From NCBI RefSeq assembly GCF_907164915.1, contig NC_061862.1, positions 140,235,913 to 140,299,912 on the forward strand: a stretch of DNA of 64,000 nt. The letters run 5' to 3'. Below, piece after piece: positions 21,883 to 33,356 of the stretch (the stretch's first letter is position 1; the number at the start of each line of letters is the position of its first letter). A model generated the notes under the pieces. It searched no databases, was not told the DNA's origin, and saw only the letters and a program-made list of their open reading frames with translations. The position numbers and the translations under genes were made by a program. The stretch comes from Impatiens glandulifera (lineage: Eukaryota; Streptophyta; Magnoliopsida; Ericales; Balsaminaceae).

Positions 21883-22262
21883 GAATCAATTAATTGAATT
21901 AAAAAAAATATTTTTTTTATTCTCTTATATATAAATTTTAAGTAACACAATGATTTATTATTTATGTTAATTTAAATTATTTTTATTATTAAAAATAAAT
22001 TTTAATTTTTTCAATAAATAAAAAAAAAATTATTGAGAGATAAATAATTAAAATGCGTGTTTATAGACTTATAGTGCCATATACAATAATTTAAAAAAGA
22101 ATATTTATGATAATAAAAATCGTTAAGTGTTTTTTAAATTATTATGTGTTTTTTAATAATAAAAATTAATTTTTTTTATTGAATGTGTCTTATTTAATTT
22201 ATTTAATACGGAGAGAGAAAATATAAGTAGTGGAAGGAGAGAAAAAATTATTAACGAAGATA

Positions 22263-22265
<3 letters not shown>

Positions 22266-22303
<38 letters not shown>
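22266..22303. repeat. (TA)n microsatellite
   Basis: Uninterrupted TA run; only a short stub remains at the same place in the second unit copy (30,270). Confidence 0.95.
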
Positions 22304-22305
<2 letters not shown>

Positions 22306-22324
22306 AGTCAACAAGTCTAATGAT

Positions 22325-23375
22325 GTGCACGGCTGATTAGCCATGATGACTCACTATTTTAAATTTTATTTACTTCTCTCTTTGATTCATTAATATTTTC
22401 TCTCTCTTCTCTTTATTAATTTTTTTTTTTATCTCTTTTACAATCTTTATTAATAATTTGTTTTTATAGTTAATTTGTAAATATATTTTATTATTTAACT
22501 TATTTATGTATAAGAAATTTAGAATAATAATAATAGGGGCAATAACAAATTAAATAAAATAATATATATTATATTTGATAAATTAAAATAATAAAAAATT
22601 AAATATAAAATTTCTTAATTTTTTTAAATAAATTATTTCTCACCTCTGCATATATATAATTTATATATTTATTTGTTTTTAAAACGACTTATAATAGGGA
22701 AAATAAATAAATTAAATATATAAATATATAATTTTTAAAATTATATATAATTTTTTTTACGTACTCTTTAATAGTTGTTTTTCTTTTTTTCTCTCTTTAA
22801 TTTTTTATTTTTTATATTTTATTTTCTTGTAAATTGTATTATAAATTTAATTAATTAACTCATTCTCTCTTCTTATATTATCATATTGGTTAACTCTTAT
22901 CAAAAAAAATTATTTAGAATTGAATATTAATATATTTGATTTTGAATATTAGTATATTTGATTTGAGTTAGTTGATCTTGACAAATTTTTATTTTCTATT
23001 ATAACTTATTTTAAAAACTAATAAATAAATTATTAAATTATTAATAAAGGAGAGAAATAATTAATTAAAATATTAAGAATTTTTATATTTATTTTTTTAT
23101 TCTCTTAAATTTATATTTAAAATTATATATTTTGATGTTTTTTATTTAATTTATTATTGTCTTTATTATTATTTTAAATTTTATAAATAAGTTAAATAAT
23201 AAAATATATAAACATATATTTTTAAATTAATAATATAAATAAATTATTAATGAATATTAAAGAGATAAAAATAAATGATTAAAAAAGAGAAGAGAGAGAA
23301 ATTATTAATGAAATGAGAGAAATAAATAAAATTTGAAATATTGAGTTATCAAGCCTAGTCAGTCTTCCACATCAT
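22325..23375. mobile_element. foldback element with long imperfect terminal inverted repeats
   Basis: The left arm (GGCTGATTAGCC.ATGATGACTCA..TTTTAAATTTTATTTACTTCTCTC onward to about 22,700) pairs with the reverse complement of the right arm (from about 22,960 to 23,375: GAAGACTGACTAGGCTTGATAACTCA..TTTCAAATTTTATTTATTTCTCTC). The arms are roughly 400 bp with many mismatches. The second copy has better-kept ends, GGAAGGCTGACT and AGTCAGTCTTCC (30,294 and 31,332). Resembles foldback or MULE-type nonautonomous elements; no clear TSD found. Confidence 0.6.
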
Positions 23376-23386
23376 TTCGTTCGCTG

Positions 23387-23441
23387 CGCTCCCCTATCAT
23401 TACTCAAACCTAAATAACAAAAGAGTAATGATAAGGGAGCG
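23387..23441. repeat. 19-bp inverted repeat (hairpin), 17-nt loop
   Basis: CGCTCCCCTATCATTACTC at 23,387-23,405 pairs with GAGTAATGATAAGGGAGCG at 23,423-23,441, one mismatch. Kept in the second unit copy near 31,360-31,415. Confidence 0.9.
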
Positions 23442-23449
23442 AAAGATGA

Positions 23450-23829
23450 AGGTCTTTTGAGACGTGAGTGCGGACAATGTCCATCTTTGTGGAATCATTC
23501 GTCTTGCTCTCCCTAAATATTTGCTCGGCAAATAAGAGCTAGCCCTCCAAATCAGTCCCATCAAATTCAGGAATATCAATATTTATGAGCCGGGTTGGAG
23601 GAAGGTGGTAAGAAACAATAACATGGGGTCGGGTGCGGGGATCTTGGCCATTATTAAACGCACCTTTTTCAATGGCTGTCAAGCTTTTTCCAGCAGCATA
23701 CCTTTTGTCCATATTTTGCTGAAAGGCATTGTGCAAGGCAGCCTGTTCGGTCAACTATTGTTGCAGGGCAGCATTCATGGAGACATATTGTTGGGTCAGC
23801 CCTTCGAGTAGGGTCTTAAGATCATCCAT
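23450..23829 (-). pseudogene. gypsy gag N-terminal fragment (inverted arm)
   Basis: Near-identical to the plus-strand gag at 24,928-25,310 apart from a few substitutions (DKRYAAG versus DKMYAAG; HVIVSYH versus HVIASYH) and a nonsense change at DLEG-stop-LLFAEQ. It ends at the border with the 1.56-kb unit. Confidence 0.85.
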
Positions 23830-24361
23830 CTTTGGTGCTATCGGGTTTCTTTCATTTGAGAATCGTCTTGCTCTGATACCAAGAATGTTACGACTTGTTT
23901 CGTAAGGTGTGTTTTGGGTTCAAGAATCAAGTTCTTGATCTATAAGACCGGAGGAAATTCTACATTCAAATGCAACGGAAGGTTTTCGATAGAGAATTTA
24001 GGGGGGAAGGGATAGAAGAATCAAGGGTGCGAAGAGAATTACTGTTGGTCTATACCAAACAGTCCATAATAATAATAATAGACGAATAGGGGCGAAGTCA
24101 CATCTTCATCATTCTATTCATGTGTCCTTGGGGAAGAAAGATCAGTCTTATATAGGTGATGTTTGCCCCAAAATATTCGTTTACAACAATAACTAGAAAA
24201 TAACAGAATTCGGTTTGTAAAGTAGAAAATGAAAGCAAAACAAAATAATAAAACAACAAAACAGAAATCTGGCCCATGTGCATCATAGGACCGAGACCGG
24301 GTGCCGAGAAAGGTTGCTGGAATTTATTCTAGGACCGAGGCCTTGATTTTAGACCCTAGCA
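23450..24361 (-). mobile_element. Ty3/gypsy 5' end (LTR, PBS, gag start), inverted arm
   Basis: Minus-strand LTR 23,886-24,361 (TGCTAGGGTC...TCGTAACA, 476 bp), PBS TGGTATCAGAGCA at 23,869-23,881, gag ATG at 23,829. Gag reads MDDLKTLLEGLTQQYVSMN and on to IDIPEFDGTDLEG, then a stop (for Trp), and is cut at 23,450. It forms a palindrome with 24,362-25,310. Confidence 0.85.
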
Positions 24362-24871
24362 TTAATGATTTCTGTTCTTTTCTCGGCACCCGGTCTCGGT
24401 CCTATGGTGCACATGGGCCGAGAAAGGTTGCTGGAATTTATTCCTTTCTCGGCACCCGGTCTCGGTCCTATGGTGCACATGGGCCAGATTTCTGTTTTGT
24501 TGTTTTATTATTTTGTTTAGCTTCATTTTCTACTTTACAAACCGAATTCTGTTATTTTCTAGTTATTGTTGTAACCGAATATTTTGGGGCAAGACATCAC
24601 CTGTATAAGGCTGATCTTTCTTCCCCAAGGACCCATGAATAAAATGATGAAGATGTGACTTCGCCCTTATTCGTCTATTATTATTATTATGGACTGTTTG
24701 ATATAGACCAACAGTAATTCTCTTCGCACCCTTGATTCTTCTATCCCTTCCCCCCCAAATTCACTATCGAAAACCTTCCGCTGCCCTTTGATTGTAGAAT
24801 TTCCACCGATCTTATAGATCAAGAACATGATTCTTGAACCCAAAACACACCTTACGAAACAAGTCGTAACA
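24362..24871 (+). mobile_element. gypsy LTR (plus arm) with rearranged 5' part
   Basis: Ends AAGTCGTAACA next to the PBS. The first 120 bp are scrambled: a 65-bp-period tandem duplication of TTCTCGGCACCCGGTCTCGG (24,377 and 24,442) with an inverted GAGAAAGGTTGCTGGAATTT between. This is the centre of the palindrome. Confidence 0.75.
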
Positions 24872-24927
24872 TTCTTGGTATCAGAGCAAGACGATTCTCA
24901 AATGAAAGAAACCCGATAGCACCAAAG

Positions 24928-25728
24928 ATGGATGATCTTAAGACCCTACTCGAAGGGCTGACCCAACAATATGTCTCCATGAATGCTGCCCTGCAACAAC
25001 AGTTGACCGAACAGGCTGCCTTGCACAATGCCTTTCAGCAAAATATGGACAAAATGTATGCTGCTGGAAAAAGCTTGACAGCCATTGAAAAAGGTGCGTT
25101 TAATAATGGCCAAGATCCCCGCACCCGACCCCATGTTATTGCTTCTTACCACCTTCCTCCAACCCGGCTCACAAATATTGATATTCCTGAATTTGATGGG
25201 ACTGATTTGGAGGGCTGGCTCTTATTTGCCGAGCAAATATTTAGGGAGAGCAAGACGAATGATTCCACAAAGCTGGACATTGTCCGCACTCACGTCTCAA
25301 AAGAAGCAAGAATGTGGCATGAATCATATTTGCGGAATCGCAACCATATGGAAGCATTGACGTGGCATAAATTCAAGAAAGATCTCTTACTGCGATTCGG
25401 TCGCAGGCCCTTGTACATCGCCAAGCCGCCGCTGCTGCCCAAACCATGCATTGCTAACACGGTCTGGCCGAGCACAAACCAGACGACCGATCCCAAGGAA
25501 GACCGACGCTATACCTGCAATGATAATTGGGAGCCCAATCATAGGTGCAAATCCAGATTGTTCATGGCCCCGATGATCATCAAGAAGTCCAAGAAAGCGT
25601 TCAAGAACCCGTCCAAGAATCAGATTTTTATGTCCCACCTTTGGTGCTTGAGACAAGGGATGAACGTGTCATTATCTTGCACATTTTCTCGGTCCAGCAA
25701 GGTGTCCCTCGGTCACGGGTCAACATAA
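24928..25728 (+). pseudogene. gypsy gag (retrotransposon gag plus zinc knuckle)
   Basis: Opens MDDLKTLLEGLTQQYVSMN and holds the retrotransposon gag domain (PEFDGTDLEGWLLFAEQIFR, MWHESYLRNRN, ALTWHKFKKDLLLRFG). The zinc knuckle is YTCNDNWEPNHRC: the first Cys of the C-x2-C-x-H-x-C pattern has become Arg. The frame breaks after FMAPM; the following frame continues DDHQEVQESVQEPV and then FYVPPL. The gag body is open for 266 codons, unusually well kept for this window. The Gag protein would build the particle; with a damaged knuckle and no pol it is inert on its own. Confidence 0.8.
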
Positions 25729-25739
25729 TACAAGGCAGC

Positions 25740-26236
25740 CAGCTAGAAAAGGTCTTTGAAAATCATAATGTTGCTGCCACGGTACAAATAATCAGCAAAA
25801 ACGAATGCCAAAGTGTTTCACTTGTTTTGGAAGACGTTGCTGAAAATTTCCAAAAAATAATCAAAGGGCTAACCCAGCAACCCAACAACCGAACACCATC
25901 CAAGAAGGTAGTCGGAAGACATGGCTATGTTGTTGCGCATGTGTTGCTGGTCTGGATAAAGGACTGGGCTTGGTTATTTGAAGACATTCTAGAGTATGCC
26001 CGGAAGAAAGATGGCCCTTTTGCTGCACTTAGCGTGCTGGGCCGAAGGAAGGACTGGTCGTGGAGAAGGAAGACCGGAGGCTTCTAAGAAATGCGGTCCT
26101 AGACTCCGACACTTGTTGGACTTGCTGAAGTCCGACTGAATTCTTTGAAATATTGAGCATGCACATTAGAGGCTCGGCAGACTCGGCAGACCACGGTCTT
26201 TTTCGTCGAGGGCGACGAATTTTGAAGGGGGAGATA
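25740..26236 (+). pseudogene. gypsy degraded pol 3'-end remnant and PPT
   Basis: Frame IILHIFSVQQGVP...LVLEDVAENFQK is open but not assignable with certainty. The last codons (TNFEGGDNAR) followed by a purine tract are typical of the 3' end of plant gypsy pol. Most of pol is deleted. Confidence 0.6.
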
Positions 26237-26267
26237 ATGCTAGGGTCTAAAATCAAGGCCTCGGTCC

Positions 26268-26424
26268 TAGAGTCAGCTGATTAGACTTGCTGACTCGACT
26301 CGGTATATGGTTTTTTTTTTCTTTAATCTTAGTTAATAATTTTCTCTCTCTTTCCACTACTTACATTTTTTCTCTCTGTATTAAATAAGACACATTCAAT
26401 AAAATAATCAATTATTATTATTAA
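26268..26424 (-). repeat. inverted partner of 22,127-22,320
   Basis: The reverse complement reads AAGTGTTTTTTAATAATAAT, GAATGTGTCTTATTTAATAC, GTAAGTAGTGGAAAGAGAG, GTCAGCAAGTCTAATCAGC, matching the left segment of the 1.56-kb unit. It abuts the truncated gypsy LTR on one side and block B on the other, so the gypsy palindrome is bracketed by inverted arms of the same repeat. Confidence 0.8.
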
Positions 26425-28310
26425 AAAACACTTAAGTATTTTTATATAAATTATTTTTTTGTCATAAAATAATTCTTAAAGTAGTTTGAAGAAAAAAGAA
26501 TTGAGAAAGTTTCCTCAACCCTAGTCCGAAAGCAAAGACTACAAAAAGTGTACAAGATTTATTAATCATTTTAAGTGAACTAGATATTCTCTAATCTTTT
26601 TCTAAATAGCTTGAGCATTTAATTATATGATGTATATAACATTAAATTATAAGTTCAATCCCAATGAACTAGATGAACCCACCTCAATCCAAGAAATCAC
26701 CATCTCATATATAAATATAGTAAAGAAATTAAATCATTGTTAAAAAAGGAGGCATAATGTAGGAAAATATCAGATTTTGATAGGACATAACAAAAGTTCA
26801 ACACAAGTTAACATGAAATACAAATAATTTCAACAAACATAATTAGTTGGTCCTTATACAACCCTTTAACATATTTTGAACTCATGGGATTCCCTTCCTA
26901 TGCGAGGAGTTCTCTTACAACATTGTTTAGAATGTTTTGAACATAGAGTTCCATCCTAACTCAAGTTGATAATTGAATTTAACCTGGATATGTTGTATGC
27001 CTTTTGATACCACTTTTAGTCTATGAGGATGATGGTCGATATAATGAGTTTTCATTCGTTTTCCTCTTGACTTTATTATCTTCTGCATTTGAATAGTTCC
27101 AAATGACGAAAACCATATTTATTACATTTCAAGAATATAAATTACACCATCCAATTAGATTTATTTATTTTAGCAACATTGTACATATGGTTTCAACAAC
27201 ATAAACATCAACACAATTTCCACCCTCAAATAAGTAAGGAAAATATGTTGAGTTATACTTTATTTTTTTAAAACACTCCTTTAAGGAGGCTGAATAGTAA
27301 ATAAAACATCGGAAGCAGATACCAAATTTCAACTTTTGTAGACAAGATGAAGAAATTATAACAACAACAAATTGATAGGAAGAGTGTTACCTTCCACATG
27401 TTTTTCCGTAAAAGATGTGCAATGGGAGAATCCTACAGAACCTTGATAATATAATAAATTATCCCATGAAATCCTGTAGAAAAATTCAACTCCAAAAGCT
27501 GTAAATTACTGAAATGAAAGGCTGGAAATGGTCGCTCCATGGAGACAGCATCCAAAATCAAAACCTGTAAAAAATAATGAGAACACTAATTAGGGTTATT
27601 GCAGCATAACCAAATAAGAGGCTAGACTATTTAAAAATTTTGGGTAATCAATTTTATAATAATTCAATATTTGGGTTTCAATTGTCTAGAAGGCCTTAGA
27701 TATTATTGCTTGATTTTGTTGTAGTTGATGGTTTATTTAAGGATAATTGATATTTTCTCCCTGAACTTTATTTAGGCCTTAGATCTAATTTTGTTGTAGT
27801 TGATGGTACCGTTTGGACAACACAAGTTTTTACCATATGTTTTGTATCAATAAATTAAAATATATGGTAAATAAGACCATCCGGCAATGCGCTTAGCCGA
27901 TCAACCTCTTTCACCATCAATATTTCCTTTTGATTGCTTGTAAGAACCATTTTACTTTCTTAAAGAAATAGATGAAGTTCAAATCCTGAAAGTATTAGAT
28001 CAAATCATAATGAGAAGTATAGATTGATTATTACTAAATTCATAAAGAATGCATACATCAATACCCAAAATAGTGGTAAGAAAACAAATAAATCTTAAAA
28101 TAATCATTAAATAACTAAATAATACAATTGGTGGCCAAGCCTAATTAAATTATAAGCAGATATTTACTAATTAGTCAATCAAAATCAACAGGTTAGCATA
28201 CAAGATAGTCTAATTTTCAATAACTAAATTAAATAAAACCATTCAACCTCACTTGGTGGTTGAATTTTTAAATAAAAATAATTTGGATAACTAATATTTT
28301 GTCAAGAAAT
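26425..28310 (-). pseudogene. F-box/LRR gene remnant B1
   Basis: Homologous to A from 7,742 onward. Exon 3 is present at 27,391-27,564 with both splice sites. Exon 2 is reduced to its first part (27,805 to about 27,987): the F-box start LSALPDGLIYHIF is followed by a stop (TTTAATTTATTG versus TTTTCATTTATTG in A'). The LRR half of exon 2 is replaced by about 120 bp containing two copies of TTTTGTTGTAGTTGATGGT (27,690-27,805). The intron upstream is cut at 28,310 by an insertion. Dead. Confidence 0.75.
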
Positions 28311-28926
28311 AAGTCAAATATTCGATTTAAACCAAATATTGAACACCCTACACAATTTCTTTCTAAACAGTTACGTGGACCACAAAGATTTCATTTACAC
28401 AATTGTGTTTTTTATTAATTGCACTTGCACTTTTTTTTTTTTATCTTCACTATCAACATATTTAGGAATTAAAGTCTTAGAGATTAGTAAATACTAGCGG
28501 CTGACCTAATTTAGTATTTAATAAAATATATAATGATTTAATTTTATATAATAATAAAATACATAATTAAAATAAATAATAAATATGAATTCGGTTTACA
28601 ATTTGGTATTCGAGTTGAAACCTCGACTCACAAATCATTTCGAAAACCATATTTGAATCCGAATTGGTTTTTAATTCGATTAAAAAATCAAAAATAATAT
28701 TTAAAATTGATTTATTCAAATTCGGTGAATTCAAATTTGGTCAGATATTCAGTTCAGACCAAATATTAAACACTCCTAACCCCGTGAACTAAACTGAGAA
28801 TTCATTTTCTCAAAGCATACTTGATTTAAGTTTTCTTCAAATAAAGTGGTTATGTACATTAATATATTACTTTTAAGTTTATCGTTAGACTTTAGTCTAC
28901 TTTCTGATAAGTCTTAATTTATGGAC

Positions 28927-28929
<3 letters not shown>
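28311..28929. mobile_element. unclassified insertion in B intron
   Basis: A lacks this stretch (A continues with GGGATATATATA at 10,397). It has related motifs at both sides: CAAATATTCGATTTAAACCAAATATTGAACACC (28,315) and CAGATATTCAGTTCAGACCAAATATTAAACACTCC (28,742), in the same orientation. No coding signal. Could be a small nonautonomous element; ends not defined. Confidence 0.4.

Positions 28930-28969
<40 letters not shown>
28930..28969. repeat. (AT)n microsatellite
   Basis: Twenty AT units without interruption. Confidence 0.95.
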
Positions 28970-28972
<3 letters not shown>

Positions 28973-29639
28973 GTTTTATAATAAATGAAAAATTATTGGA
29001 ATCTCACATTACAAATCCCCCACTCGTTTTGTGGGGTACAATTTCGATCTTGTTGTTATTAGCCTAGAACTCTAACAAACTAGATAGTAAGGAATTATGT
29101 ATCAACTGAGATTTGATAGTTGTTTTGCTATGAAACATAAATATGTATCCAATGGGAATAAACCTATACTTTTTTTTTAAAACAACCATTTAAGGATGTT
29201 AAGTAGTAAATAAAACATCATATTCAAATAAACAGATTAAAAAAATGAAGAATAACAACAACAAATAGGAAAAAGGTGTTACCTCCCACAAATTATTTCC
29301 AACCAGATCTTCAGCTAGAGAATGTCTAAATAAGTAAGAAATAACATCAATCCTTCCACTATACCCATTTGGTAAATTCAACTCCAAAAGCTTCAAATTA
29401 TATAAATTGAAGTGGGTATTTGAAAGGGTAAATTAAACATCTAAATAATTAAGCCTCACTTGGTTGTTGAATTGTTAAATGATAATAGTTTAGGTAATCA
29501 TTTTAATCAACTGAATGCATTCTTACAAACAAGGGAACTTTTAGAAAATCACTTTATTTTCAAGACAATTTCTATTTGGAGAGAATTTAGATAAGCGGAT
29601 CTAAGTGAACAAATATAAAACAAACATTTAAACAAAACT

Positions 29640-29878
29640 AAAGAGAATGATTGATATCCTAATAATTGAATAAATAATTTCAAAATTTTTAACCTCGTAC
29701 AAAGATTACACTAGCCTCGAAAAGAATTTCAATGATTTATGACTAAATCAAAAAACGAATGATCTTGAGACAGATGAAAGAAATTTATCAACAATATAAT
29801 GTAAAGTCAATAACCATTTGAATCAACTTAATGCATTATTGATTCACATTCAAGGTCACATAAAACAAATACACATTT
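29640..29878. repeat. 239-bp direct repeat, left copy
   Basis: AAAGAGAATGATTGATATCC to AAATACACATTTG; repeated at 31,432-31,669 with few differences. The two copies flank the 1.55-kb foldback unit. Confidence 0.88.
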
Positions 29879-31423
29879 GAATCAATTAATTGAATTAAAA
29901 AATATATATTTTTTATTCTCTTATATATAAATTTTAAGTAACACAATGATTTATTATTTATTTTAATTTAAATTATTTTTTTTATTGAAAATAAATTTTA
30001 ATTTTTTCAATAAATAAAAGAAAATAAATTATTGAGAGATAAATAATTAAAATGCGTGTTTATAGACTTATAGTGACATATATAATAATTTAAAAAAGAA
30101 TATTTATAATAATAAAAATCGTTAAGTGTTTTTTAAATTATTATGTGTTTTTTAATAATAAAAATTAATTTTTTTTATTGAATGTGTCTTATTCAATTTA
30201 TTTAATACGGAGAGAGAAAATATAAGTAATGAAAAGAGAGAGAAAATTATTAACGAAGATAAAAAAAAATATATATCCAGTCAGCAAGTCTAATGGAAGG
30301 CTGACTCGCATGAAGACTCAACATTTTAAATTTTATTTACTTCTCTCTACGATTCATTAATAATTTCTCTCTTCTCTTTATTAATCATTTATTTTTTTTT
30401 ATCTCTTCTACAATCTTTATTAATAATTTGTTTTTATAGTTAATTTGTAAATATATTTTATTATTTAACTTATTTATTTATAAGAAATTTAGAATAATAA
30501 TTATAGGGACAATAACAAATTAAATAAAATAATATATATTATATTTAATAAATTAAAATAATAAAAAATTAAATATAAAACTTCTTAATTTTTTTAAATT
30601 AATTATTTCTCACCTCTCCCTATATATAATTTATATATTTATTTGTTTTTAAAATGACTTATAATAGGAAAATAAATAAATTAAATATATAAATATATAA
30701 TTTTTAAAATTATATATAATTTTTTTTACGTAATCTTTAAATGTTGTTTTTCTTTTTTTTCTCTCTTTAATTTATTTTTTATAATTTATTTTCTTGTAAA
30801 TTGTATTATAAATTTAATTAATTAACTCATTCTCTCTTCTTATATTATCATATTGGTTAACTCTTATCAAAAAAAATTATTTAGAATTGAATATTAATAT
30901 ATTTGATTTTGAATATTAGTATATTTGATTTAAGTTAGTTGATCTTGACAAATTTTTATTTTCTATTATAACTTATTTTAAAAACTAATAAATAATTATT
31001 AAATTATTAATAAAGGAGAGAAATAATTAATTAAAAAATTAAGAATTTTTATATTTAATTTTTTATTCTCTTAAATATATATTTAAAAATATATATTTTG
31101 ATGTTTTTTATTTAATTTTTTATTGTGTTTATTATTATTTTAAATTTTATAAATTAGTTAAATAATAAAATATATAAACATATATTTATAAATTACAATA
31201 TAAATAAATTATTAATGAATATTAAAGAGATAAAAATAAATGATTAAAAAAGAGAAGAGAGAGAAATTATTAATGAAATGAGAGAAATAAATAAAATTTG
31301 AAATATTGAGTTATCATGCTTAGTCAGTCTTCCATATCATTTAGTTTGATGCAAATCTTTGGCTCCCCTGTCATTACTCAAACCTAAATAAGAAAAGAGT
31401 AATGATAAGAGAGCGAAAGATGA
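29879..31423 (+). repeat. 1.55-kb AT-rich unit with internal foldback (copy 2)
   Basis: Second copy of 21,883-23,449. The foldback here runs from GGAAGGCTGACTCGC (30,294) to AGTCAGTCTTCC (31,332). The (TA)n tract is reduced. The unit carries the same 3' hairpin. Confidence 0.78.
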
Positions 31424-31431
31424 TGGCAACG

Positions 31432-31669
31432 AAAGAGAATGATTGATATCCTAATAATTGAATAAATAATTTCAAAATTTTTAACCTCGTACAAAGATTA
31501 CACTAGCCTCAAAAAGAATTTCAATGATTTATGACTAAATCAAAAAACGAATGATCTTGAGACAGATGAAAGAAATTTATCAACAACATAATGTAAGTCA
31601 ATAACCATTTTAATCAACTTAATGCATTCTTTATTCACATTCAAGGTCACATAAAACAAATACACATTT
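31432..31669. repeat. 239-bp direct repeat, right copy
   Basis: See left copy at 29,640. The sequence is part of the F-box intron repeat family. Confidence 0.88.
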
Positions 31670-32774
31670 AGAAATTCAATTGAGTTTCTATACAAGTTAT
31701 ATGACGATGGACTTCTATAACTAGATCTAGGTACACAAAGATAGAACAAACATTTAAAATGAAACAAAAGAGAATGATTGGTATCCTTATAAACAAGCCA
31801 AAATTACTTTTATTTCATGATCCACAGTTTTGAAAATGAACACTCACCATAATATCCTCACAAAAAACATCTATTTTTCAAAAAAATAAAATCAGTATAT
31901 TTCCAAAAGCTACCTTAGAATTATGGGCTTCCAAAGTATTAATCCTCCAACTACAAATATCTCATATCAATCATTGTTTTAGAGGCCTTCTATTACTATT
32001 ATTAATTTCAAGCCAAAATCATTCCAATAATTAAGTAAACTCTTAATATTTTAGGATCTTAAACTTGAAGCTACAACTTTCAAATTTTAAAATATAAGAG
32101 ATCAATCTAAAAGCATATTTTCTATTATTATTATATTAATTCCAAGCCACAAAAATCATTAACTAAACTCTGCATATTTGAAGATCCTACACTTTAAACT
32201 ACAACTTTCAAATTCTAGATATCATTGTCAACATTACAAATAATGTGAATATGCTAGTTCAAGAATAATAATCTCCGGGTGAAGGTCCCTTCGGATCGAT
32301 TTCCAGTTCATATTAGCAACCCTAGGGCCTTTATACAACTCCCAACAAGAACGGTTATAGCAGACATAAAAAAGGTTATCCATACACAAATCACAAAATA
32401 GAAGATATCGGTGAATGCATGAAAGAAGACATACCATTCGATTTAGGTATTAGGAAGAACACAGCCCCGGCGTCGCTCCATTCTAATCCACATTTCGTCG
32501 GACAGCCGACACAAATGGAAACCCTAATTGAATTGCCTATTTAAGTCTCTCATATTATAAATATATATATATATATATATATATTAAATATATATCATTA
32601 ATTTTATTTTTTTATCCGGTGGTTTTTACAAGATTTTTGAATATATTTTCAATTGAGTTGTTTTGATTTGTTGATATTATTTTCAAATTTGATTTTATTT
32701 ATATAACTCTTTATTAGTGATATATAACTCTTTTTTTATTATAATTTTTCTATTTTTTTAACATAGTTATAAAG

Positions 32775-33319
32775 AAAAGTCTCGGTTTTTGACTTTTAAG
32801 GAAAATCGAGAGTTATTTGGAAAACTCTCGGTTTTCACTTTTATGAAAAACTGAGAGTTATTTGGAATGTTTTCGATTTTTCTTGAAAGGGAAAAACGAA
32901 TGTTTTCCATATACCTCTCGGGTTTATTTTAAACGAAAAAACCGAGTGTGTTTTTGGAAAACTTTTGGTTTTCTTGAAATTAAAAAACTAAGAGTTGTTC
33001 ATATAACTTTCGGTTTTTCTCCTTCAAAAAAAACGAGAGTTTTATAGAAAACTTTCGATTTTTCTTGAAGGAGAAAAAACGAGAGTTTTCTATAAAACTC
33101 TCGGTTTTGACCTTTCAAGAACAACCGAGAATTTTTTAATATAACTCTCAGTTTCTCTCTGGTATCTAAACCGATAAATTTATGATATATCTCGGTAAAT
33201 ACCCGAATATATTTTCCGAAAGTGACAATACCGACGAATGCCGAGTGTTACCCAAACTTTCGATATTAGGTTTATACCGAGAGATTATACTCTCGATTTA
33301 GATCCCATTTTCACCAGTG
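32775..33319 (+). mobile_element. CACTA-like terminus with CTCGGTTTT repeats (copy B)
   Basis: Same array as 13,383-13,847, ending TTTTCACCAGTG at 33,308-33,319. It has one extra unit near 32,820-32,900 and lacks the ATGGTCATTACCGACAT stretch of A. Same junctions on both sides as A. Confidence 0.6.
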
Positions 33320-33356
33320 AGTCTATTAGCCTCACTTTTATATGAAATTTATATTT

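Larger units (their letters stand above)
21883..23449 (+). repeat. 1.56-kb AT-rich unit with internal foldback (copy 1)
   Basis: From GAATCAATTAATTGAATT to GAGCGAAAGATGA; the same unit, about 1.55 kb, is at 29,879-31,423. It contains a (TA)n tract, a long imperfect inverted repeat and a terminal hairpin. No open reading frame of note. Present at two unrelated sites, so it moved as a unit; the class is not recognised. Confidence 0.75.
24362..26270 (+). mobile_element. Ty3/gypsy element, plus-strand arm, internally deleted
   Basis: Damaged LTR (about 24,362-24,871), PBS TGGTATCAGAGCA (24,876-24,888), gag from 24,928, zinc knuckle, degraded sequence, a pol 3'-end remnant (TNFEGGDNAR), polypurine tract GAAGGGGGAGA (26,223-26,233) and only 34 bp of 3' LTR (26,237-26,270). 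Protease, RT and integrase core are missing. The 3' LTR is cut by the inverted arm of another repeat. Confidence 0.85.
29283..32550 (-). pseudogene. F-box/LRR gene remnant B2 (exon 3, intron, first exon)
   Basis: Exon 3-like text at 29,283 to about 29,430 reads NTHFNLYNLKLLELNLPNGY and HSLAEDLVGNNLWE, followed by donor GGAG|GTAAC. It parallels FPAFHFSNLQLLELNFSTGF of the A gene but is clearly diverged, so this is a different paralogue. No exon 2 (F-box) is left. The intron continues through tandem units, the 1.56-kb unit insertion and on to the first-exon region (32,435 to about 32,550: donor GTATGTC, telo-box AAACCCTAA at 32,519-32,527). Confidence 0.65.

Noticed and set aside
22153..22344. 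Hydrophobic small protein with YIYIYI run
   Set aside because: Translation of a (TA)n microsatellite.
21883..23449. Helitron, because of the terminal hairpin
   Set aside because: No TC start, no CTRR after the hairpin, and no A/T insertion signature seen.
25387..25656. 89-codon minus-strand frame inside the gypsy arm
   Set aside because: Antisense of gag zinc-knuckle region.
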